Positions 42,843-51,355 of a DNA stretch of 64,000 bases are shown here, piece by piece. Origin of the DNA: an uncultured Anaeromusa sp. (GTDB lineage: Bacteria > Bacillota > Negativicutes > Anaeromusales > Anaeromusaceae); assembly GCF_963676855.1 (NCBI RefSeq), contig NZ_OY781460.1, forward strand, positions 558,001-622,000. Reading direction: 5' to 3'. The position numbers were made by a program, and so were the translations under genes. Below the pieces are notes generated by a model. The model saw only the letters and a program-made list of their open reading frames with translations. It was not told the DNA's origin and ran no database searches. The first letter of the stretch is position 1. Every line of letters starts with the position of its first letter.

Positions 42843-43124
42843 GTTCCTAAGCCCTTCCTTCCAAAAGAATCATCTTTTTATTCATTCGTTTTTCCTTACC
42901 TCAACGCCTTTGTACGGCAATACGACTCTCTAGTAGAGTTCCACTTCTTTTTTGGCCACACTGCACAATTTTTACTGAAAAATTTGTTTTTATGCTTTCT
43001 TTCAATATCTTTTTTTAGCCAATCATGCCGGTTGTTTACTTTCTCTGCTCGGCAATTTTCCTGCGTTAGCCTTCGTCCTTACATTGCGTGTTTTACTTTG
43101 TATCCCCCTCGCTTACGGTTGTAT
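42843..43124. other. Pyrimidine-rich intergenic gap between divergent genes
   Basis: It separates LarA copy 2 and lpdA. The plus strand is strikingly pyrimidine-rich. I see no gene or strong hairpin. The LarA promoter must be here but shows no clear consensus. Confidence 0.5.
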
Positions 43125-43154
43125 TTGACAGTCTTCCCTCGTTCGATATATGAT
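43125..43154 (+). promoter_or_regulatory. Promoter of lpdA
   Basis: TTGACA and TATGAT are separated by 18 bases, about 44 bases before the ATG. Confidence 0.8.
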
Positions 43155-43197
43155 AAAACCATAATATGTCATTTGACCGAAGGGGGAGAAAACCTTC

Positions 43198-44574
43198 ATG
43201 GCCACCACACCTATTCGCATCGTTGTTCTCGGCGGCGGCCCCGCAGGATACCTAGGCGCATTGCGCGCCGCTCAACTTGGAGCCTCGGTGATTCTAGTGG
43301 AGAAAGACCATTGCGGCGGCGTCTGCCTTAACCAAGGCTGCATCCCGACGAAAGCGTTGCTGCGCACGTCCGAACTGGCGAGTTATGCCAAAAAATGCGG
43401 TGATTTCGGTCTAGACATGCCGTTGTCTGGCCTAGACTGGTCTCGCAGTCTGGCCCGGAAAGAACGTATCACTAAAATTCTGCGCAATGGCGTAGAGCAG
43501 TTATTAAAGGAAGCCGGCGTTACACGCCTTACTGGCGAAGGACGCCTAAGTTCCTCTAACGAGATGGAGGTTGTTACCGAAACAGAAAGCCACCTTCTCC
43601 GCTTTGATAAGCTGCTCATCGCCACTGGCTCTAAGGCCAAGCGCCCCCCTATTCCCGGCGCTGATGTTTTAAGTGCCATTACCAGTGATAAGCTGCTGAC
43701 ACTCAAAAAAATCCCGCGCCGCCTAGTCATTATCGGCGGCGGCGTCATTGGTCTGGAATTTGCCCAAATGTTTCTCTCCCTAGGCAGCGAGGTGGTTCTA
43801 CTGGAGTTGCAGCCTCAACTATTGCCGGAAGAGGACAAGGATATTGCGATAGAGCTGGTTAAGGCCATGCAGCGTCAAGGACTGCGTATCTTTACCCAAG
43901 CGCAGGTGACCAACATCGCCTACAGCAACGAAGAAACCACCGTTTCTTTTACGCAAAAAAGCACGGTCAAAGAGCTTCCTGCCGACATCGTGCTTTTGGC
44001 TACAGGCCGCCAACCGGCCGCTCCTCCAGAAGCCGCTTCTTTGGGCTTGGCCTTAGGCCCACAAGGAGAAATTGTCGTCAATAAACGCCAAGAAACCAAT
44101 TTACCTGGCATTTATGCCGCCGGCGATGTTACGGGCGGCAAGCTTCTAGCCCATAAAGCCTATGCCGAAGGACGCGCTGCCATGGAAAATGCGCTGGGCT
44201 ATCCAGCTGTCGTGCCGCAGCATTTGGTGCCTTCTTGCGTCTATACTCAGCCCGAATTGGCCTCCGTCGGCCTAACCGAAACCGCAGCCACCGCCCAAGG
44301 CTACGAAGTACGCTGCGGACGCGCTTCGTTCCGCCAAAATGGCCGAGCTCTTTGCCTAGGTGAACGGGACGGCCTGGTCAAAGTCGTCGTTGACGCCGTC
44401 ACCGACCGCTTGCTGGGCATCCATATGACGGGCCCGCATGTGTCCGAACTGTTAGGAGAAGCCTCGTTGGCCCTTTCTTTGGGTGTCACTGCCCTGCAGC
44501 TATCCACGCTGACCCATCCGCATCCTTCTTTGAGCGAAGCTCTCATGGAGGCCTGCGCCCAAGCCGCAGAATAA
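43198..44574 (+). CDS. lpdA: Dihydrolipoyl dehydrogenase (stand-alone)
   Basis: A 458-residue flavoprotein of pyridine-nucleotide disulfide oxidoreductase class I. FAD motif GGGPAGYLGALRAAQLG, redox pair CLNQGC (about residues 42-47), NAD motif IGGGVIGLEFAQ, and GIYAAGDVTG. The dimer-interface His-Pro-His-Pro with a Glu follows near the C-terminus (HPHPSLSEA). It re-oxidises lipoyl groups of 2-oxoacid dehydrogenases or the glycine cleavage system. None of these partners is adjacent. The ATG follows GGGGGAG by 9 bases, and a good promoter and terminator frame it, so it is transcribed alone. Confidence 0.94.
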   Translation: MATTPIRIVVLGGGPAGYLGALRAAQLGASVILVEKDHCGGVCLNQGCIPTKALLRTSELASYAKKCGDFGLDMPLSGLDWSRSLARKERITKILRNGVEQLLKEAGVTRLTGEGRLSSSNEMEVVTETESHLLRFDKLLIATGSKAKRPPIPGADVLSAITSDKLLTLKKIPRRLVIIGGGVIGLEFAQMFLSLGSEVVLLELQPQLLPEEDKDIAIELVKAMQRQGLRIFTQAQVTNIAYSNEETTVSFTQKSTVKELPADIVLLATGRQPAAPPEAASLGLALGPQGEIVVNKRQETNLPGIYAAGDVTGGKLLAHKAYAEGRAAMENALGYPAVVPQHLVPSCVYTQPELASVGLTETAATAQGYEVRCGRASFRQNGRALCLGERDGLVKVVVDAVTDRLLGIHMTGPHVSELLGEASLALSLGVTALQLSTLTHPHPSLSEALMEACAQAAE

Positions 44575-44613
44575 GCAGCGCGCTGAAGAAGAGATTGAAC
44601 ACCCGAATAATGC

Positions 44614-44657
44614 AAAGGGCTGTGTCGAAACAATTGTTTCAGCACAGCCCTTTTTTT
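44614..44657. terminator. Bidirectional terminator
   Basis: GGGCTGTG pairs with CACAGCCC, with an inner GAAAC/GTTTC stem and a T7 run. It lies between lpdA and the convergent GGDEF gene. Confidence 0.92.
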
Positions 44658-44661
44658 ATCT

Positions 44662-46224
44662 TCACGCTTCCGACGTTTTTTTCACACGTACACAGTTGCG
44701 TCCGTCGTGCTTCGCCTCGTACAAAGCCTGATCCGCCGCCAATAAGCAGGTTTCCAAACTCGCTTGCCCTTCGGCCACGCCAAAGCTGGCAGAAAGAGGC
44801 CAGCCCCCGCTCAGCTCTGGCAATTGCAGAGCTGCAATACGCAGTCGCAGCCGCTCCGCTACCTGCACGGCGTCCTGCTCCAAGGAGTGAGGCAAAAACA
44901 GAATAAACTCCTCGCCCCCATAACGTCCCAGTAAATCGCTGTCTCGCAGCACTTCTTGCGCCGCCTTCGCCACTTGCCGCAATACTTCGTCGCCAGCCTG
45001 ATGTCCAAAGGTATCGTTAATGCGCTTGAAATGATCCAAGTCAAAAATAATCAGCGCAAAAGCCTTCACGTCCGTTGCTTCTTTGCGAAACTCTCCCTGG
45101 CAAAGCTGGAAAAAATGCGTCCGGTTATATATCTGCGTCAATCCGTCCATAGTTGCCGCTTGCTGCAGTCGTTCCAAAAGGCGAACTTCTTCGGTCACAT
45201 TTTGCAGTACCACAATCAGCCCGGTCCCTTCGCCCTTAAGATCAACAATGGGTACTACTCGACTAGCGCAAATTTCTTCTTCTTTTCCCGGAAGGCGCCA
45301 CCGCATCCGTTCTTCTCCTTGTTCACGCTGCGCCACTTGCTCCAGCAATACTGGATATTGCGGCAGTACCGCTTCAATTCTTCTTCCAATGCAGCCAGGA
45401 CCCTTAAGCTCTGGCAACATTTTTTCTGCTGCAATATTGCTGTCTAGCAGACGTTGTTTGCGATCCAATACCACGATTCCATCGCTAATCATATCAAAGA
45501 CAGCCGCTCTGGCCACCGGCACCAAATCAAACAGCTGCAGCCAGAAAAACCCGCAAGCAAACGCCAAAAGGGAACAAGAAAAAAAGACTGGCGTCAAATC
45601 AAGCCCCCACGGAGTCAGCTTGAGCAAATACAATAAGTAGGCCAGCCAGGGAACTAACGAAGCCAGAAACAATACCAACACTTGCCGCCGATACAATAGC
45701 TCCGCCTGTCGCCATTGCTGCAGAAAAAGCAGATTGCCCCCCACTACAGCCAAACTCAAATACGCAAAATGTACCCAATACCACAAGCCGTAATGTACCT
45801 TCACATGCAAAAAAGGCCCGTTAATCGCCAACCCTTCCACCTGATAATGAAGACCATGAAAGGAAGAAGTGAAATGCAGCACCAGCGTCAATACAGGCAC
45901 GGCAAAAAGCGCCGCTATGGCTCTTGGCTGCAGCCACTGCTCTCTTCCAGAATAAGTAAGTGCCACACATAGCCAGAAGGCCGGTATGAAAGGAATCCCC
46001 AAATATTGGACCTTGAGCCACAATAGCTTGCCGGGTAACGAAAAATCAAGAATTTCCGCACCATAGCCAGCCGCATAGAGGGCCGTCGAAAAAGCCAACG
46101 CCGCAAAGTAATTCATCAAGGACACGTGATGTTTACGCCGCTGCAACAGTGCATACCCCGCAATAAATAACAGCAGCACTGCGCAAACTTCCAAAAAAAG
46201 AGCGCAAGCCAGAACATAGCTCAT
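44662..46224 (-). CDS. 7TM-PAS-GGDEF diguanylate cyclase
   Basis: A 520-residue protein: an N-terminal 7-helix membrane module of the histidine-kinase type (about 1-220), a PAS domain (225-335, DMISDGIVVLDRK) and a GGDEF domain (345-510; TQIYNRTHFF, GGEEF) that should be active. No EAL domain is present. The 7TM module usually senses small ligands or the membrane. The start at 46224 is preferred; the GTG six codons earlier overlaps GTGGAGG itself. It stands alone, opposite to the HAD gene. Confidence 0.92.
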   Translation of the reverse strand: MSYVLACALFLEVCAVLLLFIAGYALLQRRKHHVSLMNYFAALAFSTALYAAGYGAEILDFSLPGKLLWLKVQYLGIPFIPAFWLCVALTYSGREQWLQPRAIAALFAVPVLTLVLHFTSSFHGLHYQVEGLAINGPFLHVKVHYGLWYWVHFAYLSLAVVGGNLLFLQQWRQAELLYRRQVLVLFLASLVPWLAYLLYLLKLTPWGLDLTPVFFSCSLLAFACGFFWLQLFDLVPVARAAVFDMISDGIVVLDRKQRLLDSNIAAEKMLPELKGPGCIGRRIEAVLPQYPVLLEQVAQREQGEERMRWRLPGKEEEICASRVVPIVDLKGEGTGLIVVLQNVTEEVRLLERLQQAATMDGLTQIYNRTHFFQLCQGEFRKEATDVKAFALIIFDLDHFKRINDTFGHQAGDEVLRQVAKAAQEVLRDSDLLGRYGGEEFILFLPHSLEQDAVQVAERLRLRIAALQLPELSGGWPLSASFGVAEGQASLETCLLAADQALYEAKHDGRNCVRVKKTSEA

Positions 46225-46357
46225 TTTGTCGGGTTCCTCCACCTGTTTCTTTTTTTCTTCAGTATAGGACGTTTTCCAACTCCTTACAATGAATTTAGAT
46301 TTTTCTTCATTGTTTCGCTGTTTTTTATTCTTTCCGTGAAAATAGATTTTTTCTTTA

Positions 46358-46388
46358 TTGACAAAAGCAGCTACAAATAGGATACAAT
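46358..46388 (+). promoter_or_regulatory. Promoter of the HAD phosphatase gene
   Basis: TTGACA (46358-46363) with GATACA at 17 bases or TACAAT at 19 bases. It lies about 45 bases before the start. Confidence 0.7.
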
Positions 46389-46432
46389 GAAACTATCTTT
46401 ATAAAGAATTATCCCTTAAAGGAGCGCGTTTC

Positions 46433-47116
46433 ATGAATCACGCTGCACGTAAATTTTCCGCTGTTATTTTTGATTTGGACGGCACCCTTGTCGATAGCGA
46501 GCCGCTCTATCTGGAAGCGGATCAAAAAATCTTCCGCCCCTTGGGAATCATCGTTGATGCGGAACATAAAAAGCCGTATACCGGGCTTTCGTCGCACTGC
46601 TTTCTAGCTGATATCAAAAAGCAATATAGCTTATCGCTTTCGGTAGAAGAACTACTACTGCGAAAAAATGCCGCCTATATGGAACTGGCCCAGGAGCGCA
46701 CACATGTATTTCCTGAAATGCGAACCTTTGTCAATCTCTTAAAAGAACACGGTTATCCCTTAGCCGTAGCCTCCGGCTCCTCCAAGGAAGTCATTGACGC
46801 CGTTCTAGAGGCCGCCGATCTGCGTAACTACTTTGACGTTACCCTTTCTTCTGCCCAGGTCAAACACGGCAAACCGGCGCCTGACGTCTTTTTAGAAGCG
46901 GCCCGCTTGCTAAAAAAGCCGCCCCAATCCTGTCTGGTCATGGAAGATTCTCGTTACGGCGTGGAAGCCGCCAAACAGGCTCAGATGAGCTGTATTGCCA
47001 TTCCACCAGCGGAAGCTGCGCCCCTGGCAGACTGCTTCTATGAGGCAGAGCTGCTCTTCGCCAAAGGCATGGATGAGTTTACCGCCGCCGAGGCCTTTGC
47101 TTGGCTTCACCAGTAA
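46433..47116 (+). CDS. HAD-superfamily hydrolase (phosphoglucomutase/phosphatase-like)
   Basis: A 227-residue HAD subfamily IA protein: motif 1 FDLDGTLVDSEPLY (nucleophile Asp near residue 15), motif 2 ASGSSK, Lys in KHGKPAPDVF, and motif 4 MEDSRYGVEAA. The helical cap lies at about 25-85. Members include beta-phosphoglucomutase and many sugar-phosphate phosphatases; substrate cannot be fixed here. The ATG follows AAAGGAG by 8 bases. It has its own promoter and is followed by a strong hairpin before modB. Confidence 0.88.
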   Translation: MNHAARKFSAVIFDLDGTLVDSEPLYLEADQKIFRPLGIIVDAEHKKPYTGLSSHCFLADIKKQYSLSLSVEELLLRKNAAYMELAQERTHVFPEMRTFVNLLKEHGYPLAVASGSSKEVIDAVLEAADLRNYFDVTLSSAQVKHGKPAPDVFLEAARLLKKPPQSCLVMEDSRYGVEAAKQAQMSCIAIPPAEAAPLADCFYEAELLFAKGMDEFTAAEAFAWLHQ

Positions 47117-47180
47117 ACAACGCGACACAAAATTACAGCTCTGCAAATGAGCTATGTTGTGCTATAGTAATATAAAAGCC

Positions 47181-47242
47181 AAAGAAGGCGGAAGTTCCGG
47201 TTGTTACGCGCAGCGCGCTACGGAACGGCCGCCTTCTTTTTA
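47181..47242 (+). terminator. Hairpin between the HAD gene and modB (terminator or attenuator)
   Basis: A 10-bp stem (AAGAAGGCGG against CCGCCTTCTT) with an inner TTCCG/CGGAA stem and a following T-run. A TATAGTAATATAA stretch just upstream (47163-47175) could be a -10 for modBC, which would turn the hairpin into an attenuator of the molybdate genes. Confidence 0.75.
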
Positions 47243-47274
47243 AATTAGTAAGCACATTAAAGGAGGGAACCGAC

Positions 47275-47955
47275 ATGAGCTGGCAACCCATCTGGCTGTC
47301 CTTGCAGGTAGCTGCAGCTTCTTTATTCCTAGTCGTGATCTTTGGCCTGGCTTGGGCCTGGGCGCTGCGTCGCTGGGACATCCCCGGCAAAGCTTTGTTG
47401 GAAGCCTTATTCACCTTGCCGCTGGTGCTGCCTCCGGTAGTAACTGGCTTTTGCCTGCTGCTGCTTTTAGGACGGCAAGGGCCCTTGTTCTGGCTCTTCG
47501 GTGACCAGGCACAGCTTGTGTTTACGCCGTATGCCGCCGTCTTGGCTGGCGCTGTGGTCTCCTTTCCTCTAATGTACCAAAATGCCAAAGCGTCTCTGCA
47601 AAGCGTCGATCCTCATCTGGAAGATGCGGCACGCACTCTCGGCGCCAGCGAGCTGCGCGTATTCCTTACTATTTCTCTGCCCTTGGCCTGGCCTGGAGTC
47701 GCTGCCGGATGCATCCTCTCTTTCGCCCGCGCTTTGGGGGAGTTTGGCGCTACCATCATGGTCGCTGGCAATATTCCCGGCAAAACGCAAACCCTGCCGC
47801 TGGCCATTTATTTTGCTTCTGAATCCAACGATCTGACATTAGCCGGTCTTTATGTACTGCTTATCAGCGGCATTACTTTCTCCATGCTCTTTTTTCTCAA
47901 TCACTGGCAGCGACGCCGGCTTCAGTCTAAGGAGGTACGCTCATGCTCCATGTAG
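47275..47955 (+). CDS. modB: Molybdate ABC transporter permease
   Basis: A 226-residue permease with five to six helices. The ABC coupling segment (EDAARTLGASELRVF and a following Gly) and the ModB-type ARALGEFGATIMVAGNIPGKTQT are clear. Tungstate permeases are close relatives and cannot be excluded. The ATG lies behind AGGAGG. The gene overlaps modC by 13 bases. There is no modA binding-protein gene next to the pair in this window, which is unusual. Confidence 0.9.
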   Translation: MSWQPIWLSLQVAAASLFLVVIFGLAWAWALRRWDIPGKALLEALFTLPLVLPPVVTGFCLLLLLGRQGPLFWLFGDQAQLVFTPYAAVLAGAVVSFPLMYQNAKASLQSVDPHLEDAARTLGASELRVFLTISLPLAWPGVAAGCILSFARALGEFGATIMVAGNIPGKTQTLPLAIYFASESNDLTLAGLYVLLISGITFSMLFFLNHWQRRRLQSKEVRSCSM

Positions 47956-48581
47956 ATGTCCGCAAAACCCTGCCTTCCTTTACCCTGCAGCTTCGCTTTG
48001 AGCAAGATGTTTCGGAAAAGCTGGTTCTTTTCGGTCCTTCCGGCTGCGGCAAAACTACCTTGCTGCGCTGCCTCGCCGGGTTGGAACGCCCTGACTCTGG
48101 TCAGATCCGTTTAGAGGAAAGCGTTTTTTTTGATGACGCCACAGAGCAGTTTATGCCGCCGCGCTTGCGGCGCATCGGCTATATGTTCCAGGACTATGCG
48201 CTCTTTCCGCATCTATCCGTAAAAAAGAATATTCTTTACGGCAGCCGTCCCGACGGCTCCGCCGCTCTATATCAGCGTCTGCTGGAGCGTTTTTCTTTGA
48301 CATCACTGGCGGAACGTTCCATCGGTGTTCTCTCGGGCGGCGAAAAGCAGCGCGTCGCCTTAGCCCGATCGCTCATGAGCCAGCCACAACTGCTGCTTTT
48401 GGACGAACCGTTATCCGCTCTGGATGCGGCTACTCGCCGACAACTCCAGGATGAACTCAATTCCTTGCATGAAGAATGGCGCATCCCCCTGCTGCTAGTC
48501 ACGCACGATCTCGAAGAAGCACGCCGCATCGGTGACCGCATTCTTTTTCTAGAACAAGGCCGGATCATCGACAGCCAGTAA
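47943..48581 (+). CDS. modC: Molybdate ABC transporter ATPase, short form
   Basis: A 212-residue ATPase with Walker A GPSGCGKTT, signature LSGGEKQRVALARS and Walker B LLLDEPLSALD. It stops at the end of the ATPase domain. The usual ModC (about 350 residues) continues with a TOBE domain that binds molybdate and shuts off import, so this form lacks that built-in feedback. It overlaps modB by 13 bases. A strong terminator follows. Tungstate specificity (TupC-like) is an alternative. Confidence 0.9.
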   Translation: MLHVDVRKTLPSFTLQLRFEQDVSEKLVLFGPSGCGKTTLLRCLAGLERPDSGQIRLEESVFFDDATEQFMPPRLRRIGYMFQDYALFPHLSVKKNILYGSRPDGSAALYQRLLERFSLTSLAERSIGVLSGGEKQRVALARSLMSQPQLLLLDEPLSALDAATRRQLQDELNSLHEEWRIPLLLVTHDLEEARRIGDRILFLEQGRIIDSQ

Positions 48582-48601
48582 CGATCTGATGCAAGAAAGT
48601 T

Positions 48602-48645
48602 AAAAGAGCAGGCTTATGTAAAAATTTACATAAGCCTGCTCTTTT
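48602..48645. terminator. Terminator of modBC
   Basis: A perfect 21-bp stem beginning AAAAGAGCAGGC, with a 2-base loop and a T-run on each strand. It lies 20 bases after modC. Confidence 0.95.
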
Positions 48646-48772
48646 AGATGCTCAAGTCTTTAGTCAACTAAAAATTTCAGTTCCATAAGGAGCTACTGAT
48701 TTAATGAATACACCGCCAGGTGAGAAAAAGATTCCTCTTGGCGCATGCAGGAATAAATCAATAGTTCCGAAT

Positions 48773-49705
48773 TTAAGATTTTGTTTCTCTAGACCCCCAG
48801 AAGCCCGCCAAGAGCGACCCCGTCAGATTATGCCAAACGCTAAAGATAGCGCCGGGAATGGCCGCCACCGGATCCAAATGGGCAATAGCCAAGGCAACCG
48901 CTAAGCCGGAGTTTTCCATGCCGATTTCAAAAGCGATAGCCCGGGATTTCTTCTCTCCCATGCCAACCGTCTTAGCAGCACCATAACCCAAGCCAAGACC
49001 AATCGCATTATGCAGCGCCACCGCCCCAAAGGCAATAACTGCTACCGTAGCCAACTTAGCGGCGCTCAAGGCGATAACCGTGGCAATAACCGCTACAATC
49101 ATTACGACCGATACGACCGGCACGACATCCATAATTTTATCGACAAAATCCGAGGCCAGCATCCGCAAACCAATCCCTAACGCTACAGGGACCAAAACAA
49201 TTTTGACAATGTCCATTAGCAAGGCTTCGGTATTAATAGGAATAATAGAACCAGCCAGATACAAAAACATAAACGGTGTCAAAATAGGAGCCAACACCGT
49301 ATTGAAGCTGGATACCGTCACCGATAGGGCGGTGTCTCCTTTAGCCAGAAAAGTCATAACATTAGAAGCCGTACCGCTGGGACAGCAGCCCACCAAAATC
49401 AATCCAGCCGCCAATGCGGGAGGCAGCCCCAGCATCGTCGCTACGCCATACCCAACAAAAGGCATAATCATATACCGCAAAATAATTCCCCAAAATACAT
49501 CTTTCGGCCGTGAAAGAACCAGCTTGAAATCATCTATTTTCATCGAAAGACCCATACCCAGCATAATGATACCCAAGCCGTAAGGAATGAGTTTGGCCAT
49601 AGGTTTTAAGGGATCTGGAAAGAAAAAGGCCAGCAAAGAAAATAGCACTACCCAAAGAGGAAAGAGCCGGGTAATAAACTGACTAATTTTCACAATACCT
49701 TCCAT
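48773..49705 (-). CDS. BASS-family transporter, probable ketopantoate/pantothenate carrier
   Basis: A 310-residue membrane protein of the bile acid:sodium symporter family with nine or ten helices and the signature VGCCPSGTASNVMTFLAKGD (about residues 105-125). It begins 21 bases after the stop of panB on the same strand, so it is in that operon. In enterobacteria the BASS member PanS moves ketopantoate, the product made by PanB. By context this is the same role or export of the pathway product. The ATG follows GGAGG by 10 bases. Confidence 0.85.
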   Translation of the reverse strand: MEGIVKISQFITRLFPLWVVLFSLLAFFFPDPLKPMAKLIPYGLGIIMLGMGLSMKIDDFKLVLSRPKDVFWGIILRYMIMPFVGYGVATMLGLPPALAAGLILVGCCPSGTASNVMTFLAKGDTALSVTVSSFNTVLAPILTPFMFLYLAGSIIPINTEALLMDIVKIVLVPVALGIGLRMLASDFVDKIMDVVPVVSVVMIVAVIATVIALSAAKLATVAVIAFGAVALHNAIGLGLGYGAAKTVGMGEKKSRAIAFEIGMENSGLAVALAIAHLDPVAAIPGAIFSVWHNLTGSLLAGFWGSRETKS

Positions 49706-49726
49706 CGTTGCGCGTCCTCCTCTGTT

Positions 49727-50563
49727 TTAGTAGAGCCGTTGCAGCTCTTCTTCCACCATACCAAAAGAATGTTCCGCTCCCGGAAAGGTTCCATCTTCCA
49801 CTTCTTTAGCATAGGTGCTCAACGCATCAATGATCGTTCCGTTCAAGGCTGCGTATTTTTTGACAAACTTAGGGGTAAAACGGTCAAAAATGCCCAGCAA
49901 ATCGTGAATGACCAAAACCTGTCCGTCGCAATCTGCTCCCGCCCCAATGCCAATGGTGGGAATAGAAAGCTTTTCACTGATCATCTTAGCCACTGGCGCC
50001 GGTACACACTCCAATACCACTGCAAAGGCCCCTGCTTCTTCGAGCCCCATAGCGTCTTCGATCAACTGCTGCGCGGCCGCGGCATCCTTACCCTGTACCT
50101 TAAAGCCGCCCAATTGCGAAGCCGTTTGCGGCGTCAGACCAATATGCCCCATAACCGGTACGCCGCCGGACGTCAAAGCCGCTACCAAGTCGAGCACTCC
50201 TTCGCCGCCTTCCAGTTTGATGGCATCAGCGCCGCCTTCCTGCAGCAGCCGATTCGCATTACGCATGGTTTCACTCAAGCTGACATTGTAGGAACCAAAA
50301 GGCATATCCGCTACAATAAAGGTATTCGCCGCTCCCCGAACCACCGGTTTCGTATGATGCACCATATCCTCCATCGTCACCGGCACGGTGCTTTCATAGC
50401 CCAGCATGACCATACCTAACGAATCCCCAACCAAAATCATTTCGATAGGGGAGCGTTCCACAAGGGATGCAAAGGAAAAATCATACGCCGTCGCCATGCG
50501 AATTTTGCGTCCCTGCTCCTTCCACGCTTTAAACTGAGGAATTGACGGTTTTCTTTTCTCCAT
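49727..50563 (-). CDS. panB: 3-methyl-2-oxobutanoate hydroxymethyltransferase
   Basis: A 278-residue TIM-barrel enzyme of pantothenate synthesis that adds a hydroxymethyl group from methylene-THF to ketoisovalerate. Clear signatures: MATAYDF, ILVGDSLGMVMLGYE (metal-binding), MGHIGLTPQ, VLECVP and IGIGAGADCDGQVLV. The length is that of the family. The ATG follows AAAGGAAG by 7 bases. panC and panD are not adjacent. The next gene downstream is a BASS transporter. The terminator of the genes upstream isolates this pair. Confidence 0.95.
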   Translation of the reverse strand: MEKRKPSIPQFKAWKEQGRKIRMATAYDFSFASLVERSPIEMILVGDSLGMVMLGYESTVPVTMEDMVHHTKPVVRGAANTFIVADMPFGSYNVSLSETMRNANRLLQEGGADAIKLEGGEGVLDLVAALTSGGVPVMGHIGLTPQTASQLGGFKVQGKDAAAAQQLIEDAMGLEEAGAFAVVLECVPAPVAKMISEKLSIPTIGIGAGADCDGQVLVIHDLLGIFDRFTPKFVKKYAALNGTIIDALSTYAKEVEDGTFPGAEHSFGMVEEELQRLY

Positions 50564-50691
50564 AAAAAAACTTCCTTTCTACAAATAATAAGACAAAATG
50601 AACTCATACGGTAGAGTTATTCCCTACAAATTTGGAAACACCTGCTACCAATGTCCTTCTCGGCAGAAAAGATAGTACACTCTAACAGTAC

Positions 50692-50735
50692 AAAAGCAGT
50701 CGTAAAGCTCACTAGTGAACTTCACGACTGCTTTT
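50692..50735 (-). terminator. Terminator downstream of the methyltransferase gene
   Basis: On the minus strand AAAAGCAGTCGTGAAG pairs with CTTTACGACTGCTTTT (one mismatch), with an inner TCACTAGTGA palindrome. It touches the stop codon of the methyltransferase gene. Confidence 0.85.
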
Positions 50736-51352
50736 CAGTCACAGCTTTTTTTTGCTGGCGCCTCTGCGCACGGCACGGCCTCAAAAAGACGAATCACGTC
50801 CCAAAATAAATTGCCCCGCCGCACTATACGCCAGCCAGCTTCTGCCAAAAGAGGCTCTACACGCTGATTAAAACGATCCCCAAATAAACGACTAGTAACC
50901 ACATTCAACGCATCTAGCAGCCGACCTAAAAACCAATGGTCACTGCGCACATGCTCCAACAGGAAAAGTCTACCCTCAGGCGCTAAAACGCGGCGACATT
51001 CACGCAATCCTTGCACAGGCTGGTTTACGCCGCAAAAGAGGAACTGCGCCACTATCGTATCAAATGCGCCAGCCTCAAAAGGCAAGCCTTCGACATTTCC
51101 CTGACAAACATTCAGAGGCTGACCTCCCGGCAGCTTTCGCTGCGCTGCGAGGTCCAGCATCGCCTGATCCAAATCCACAAGCACCAGCTCTGTCCAATCT
51201 TCACGAGGGTAGCAAGATAAAGACAGACCGCTGCCGCCGCCTACTTCGAGTACGCGCCCGCGTACGTGCGCTAGATGCTGCCTGCGCCAATGGCGCGAAA
51301 TAACCAACGCTAAAAATCCATCAACCAGTCGTGCGATTCCTTTTTTTCTCAT
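50735..51352 (-). CDS. Class-I SAM-dependent methyltransferase
   Basis: A 205-residue protein of the Methyltransf_11 type with SAM motif VLEVGGGSGLSLS (about residues 35-47), VDLDQAM and GNVEGLPFEAGAFDTIVAQ. The C-terminus ends in a Cys-containing tail. The gene starts three bases after the stop of the CDF transporter gene, so translation is probably coupled. Sequence resembles UbiE/phospholipid methyltransferases, but the acceptor is unknown. Pairing with a metal exporter hints at a role in metal or metalloid resistance; I find no arsenite-methyltransferase cysteines. Confidence 0.8.
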   Translation of the reverse strand: MRKKGIARLVDGFLALVISRHWRRQHLAHVRGRVLEVGGGSGLSLSCYPREDWTELVLVDLDQAMLDLAAQRKLPGGQPLNVCQGNVEGLPFEAGAFDTIVAQFLFCGVNQPVQGLRECRRVLAPEGRLFLLEHVRSDHWFLGRLLDALNVVTSRLFGDRFNQRVEPLLAEAGWRIVRRGNLFWDVIRLFEAVPCAEAPAKKSCD

Positions 51353-51355
51353 TGC

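Noticed and set aside
47117..47274. Molybdenum-cofactor riboswitch before modB
   Set aside because: The gap is too short and contains only one simple hairpin with a T-run.
48704..48904. Small plus-strand gene with AAGGAG upstream
   Set aside because: The site is 12 bases from the ATG, and most of the frame is antisense to the BASS transporter gene.
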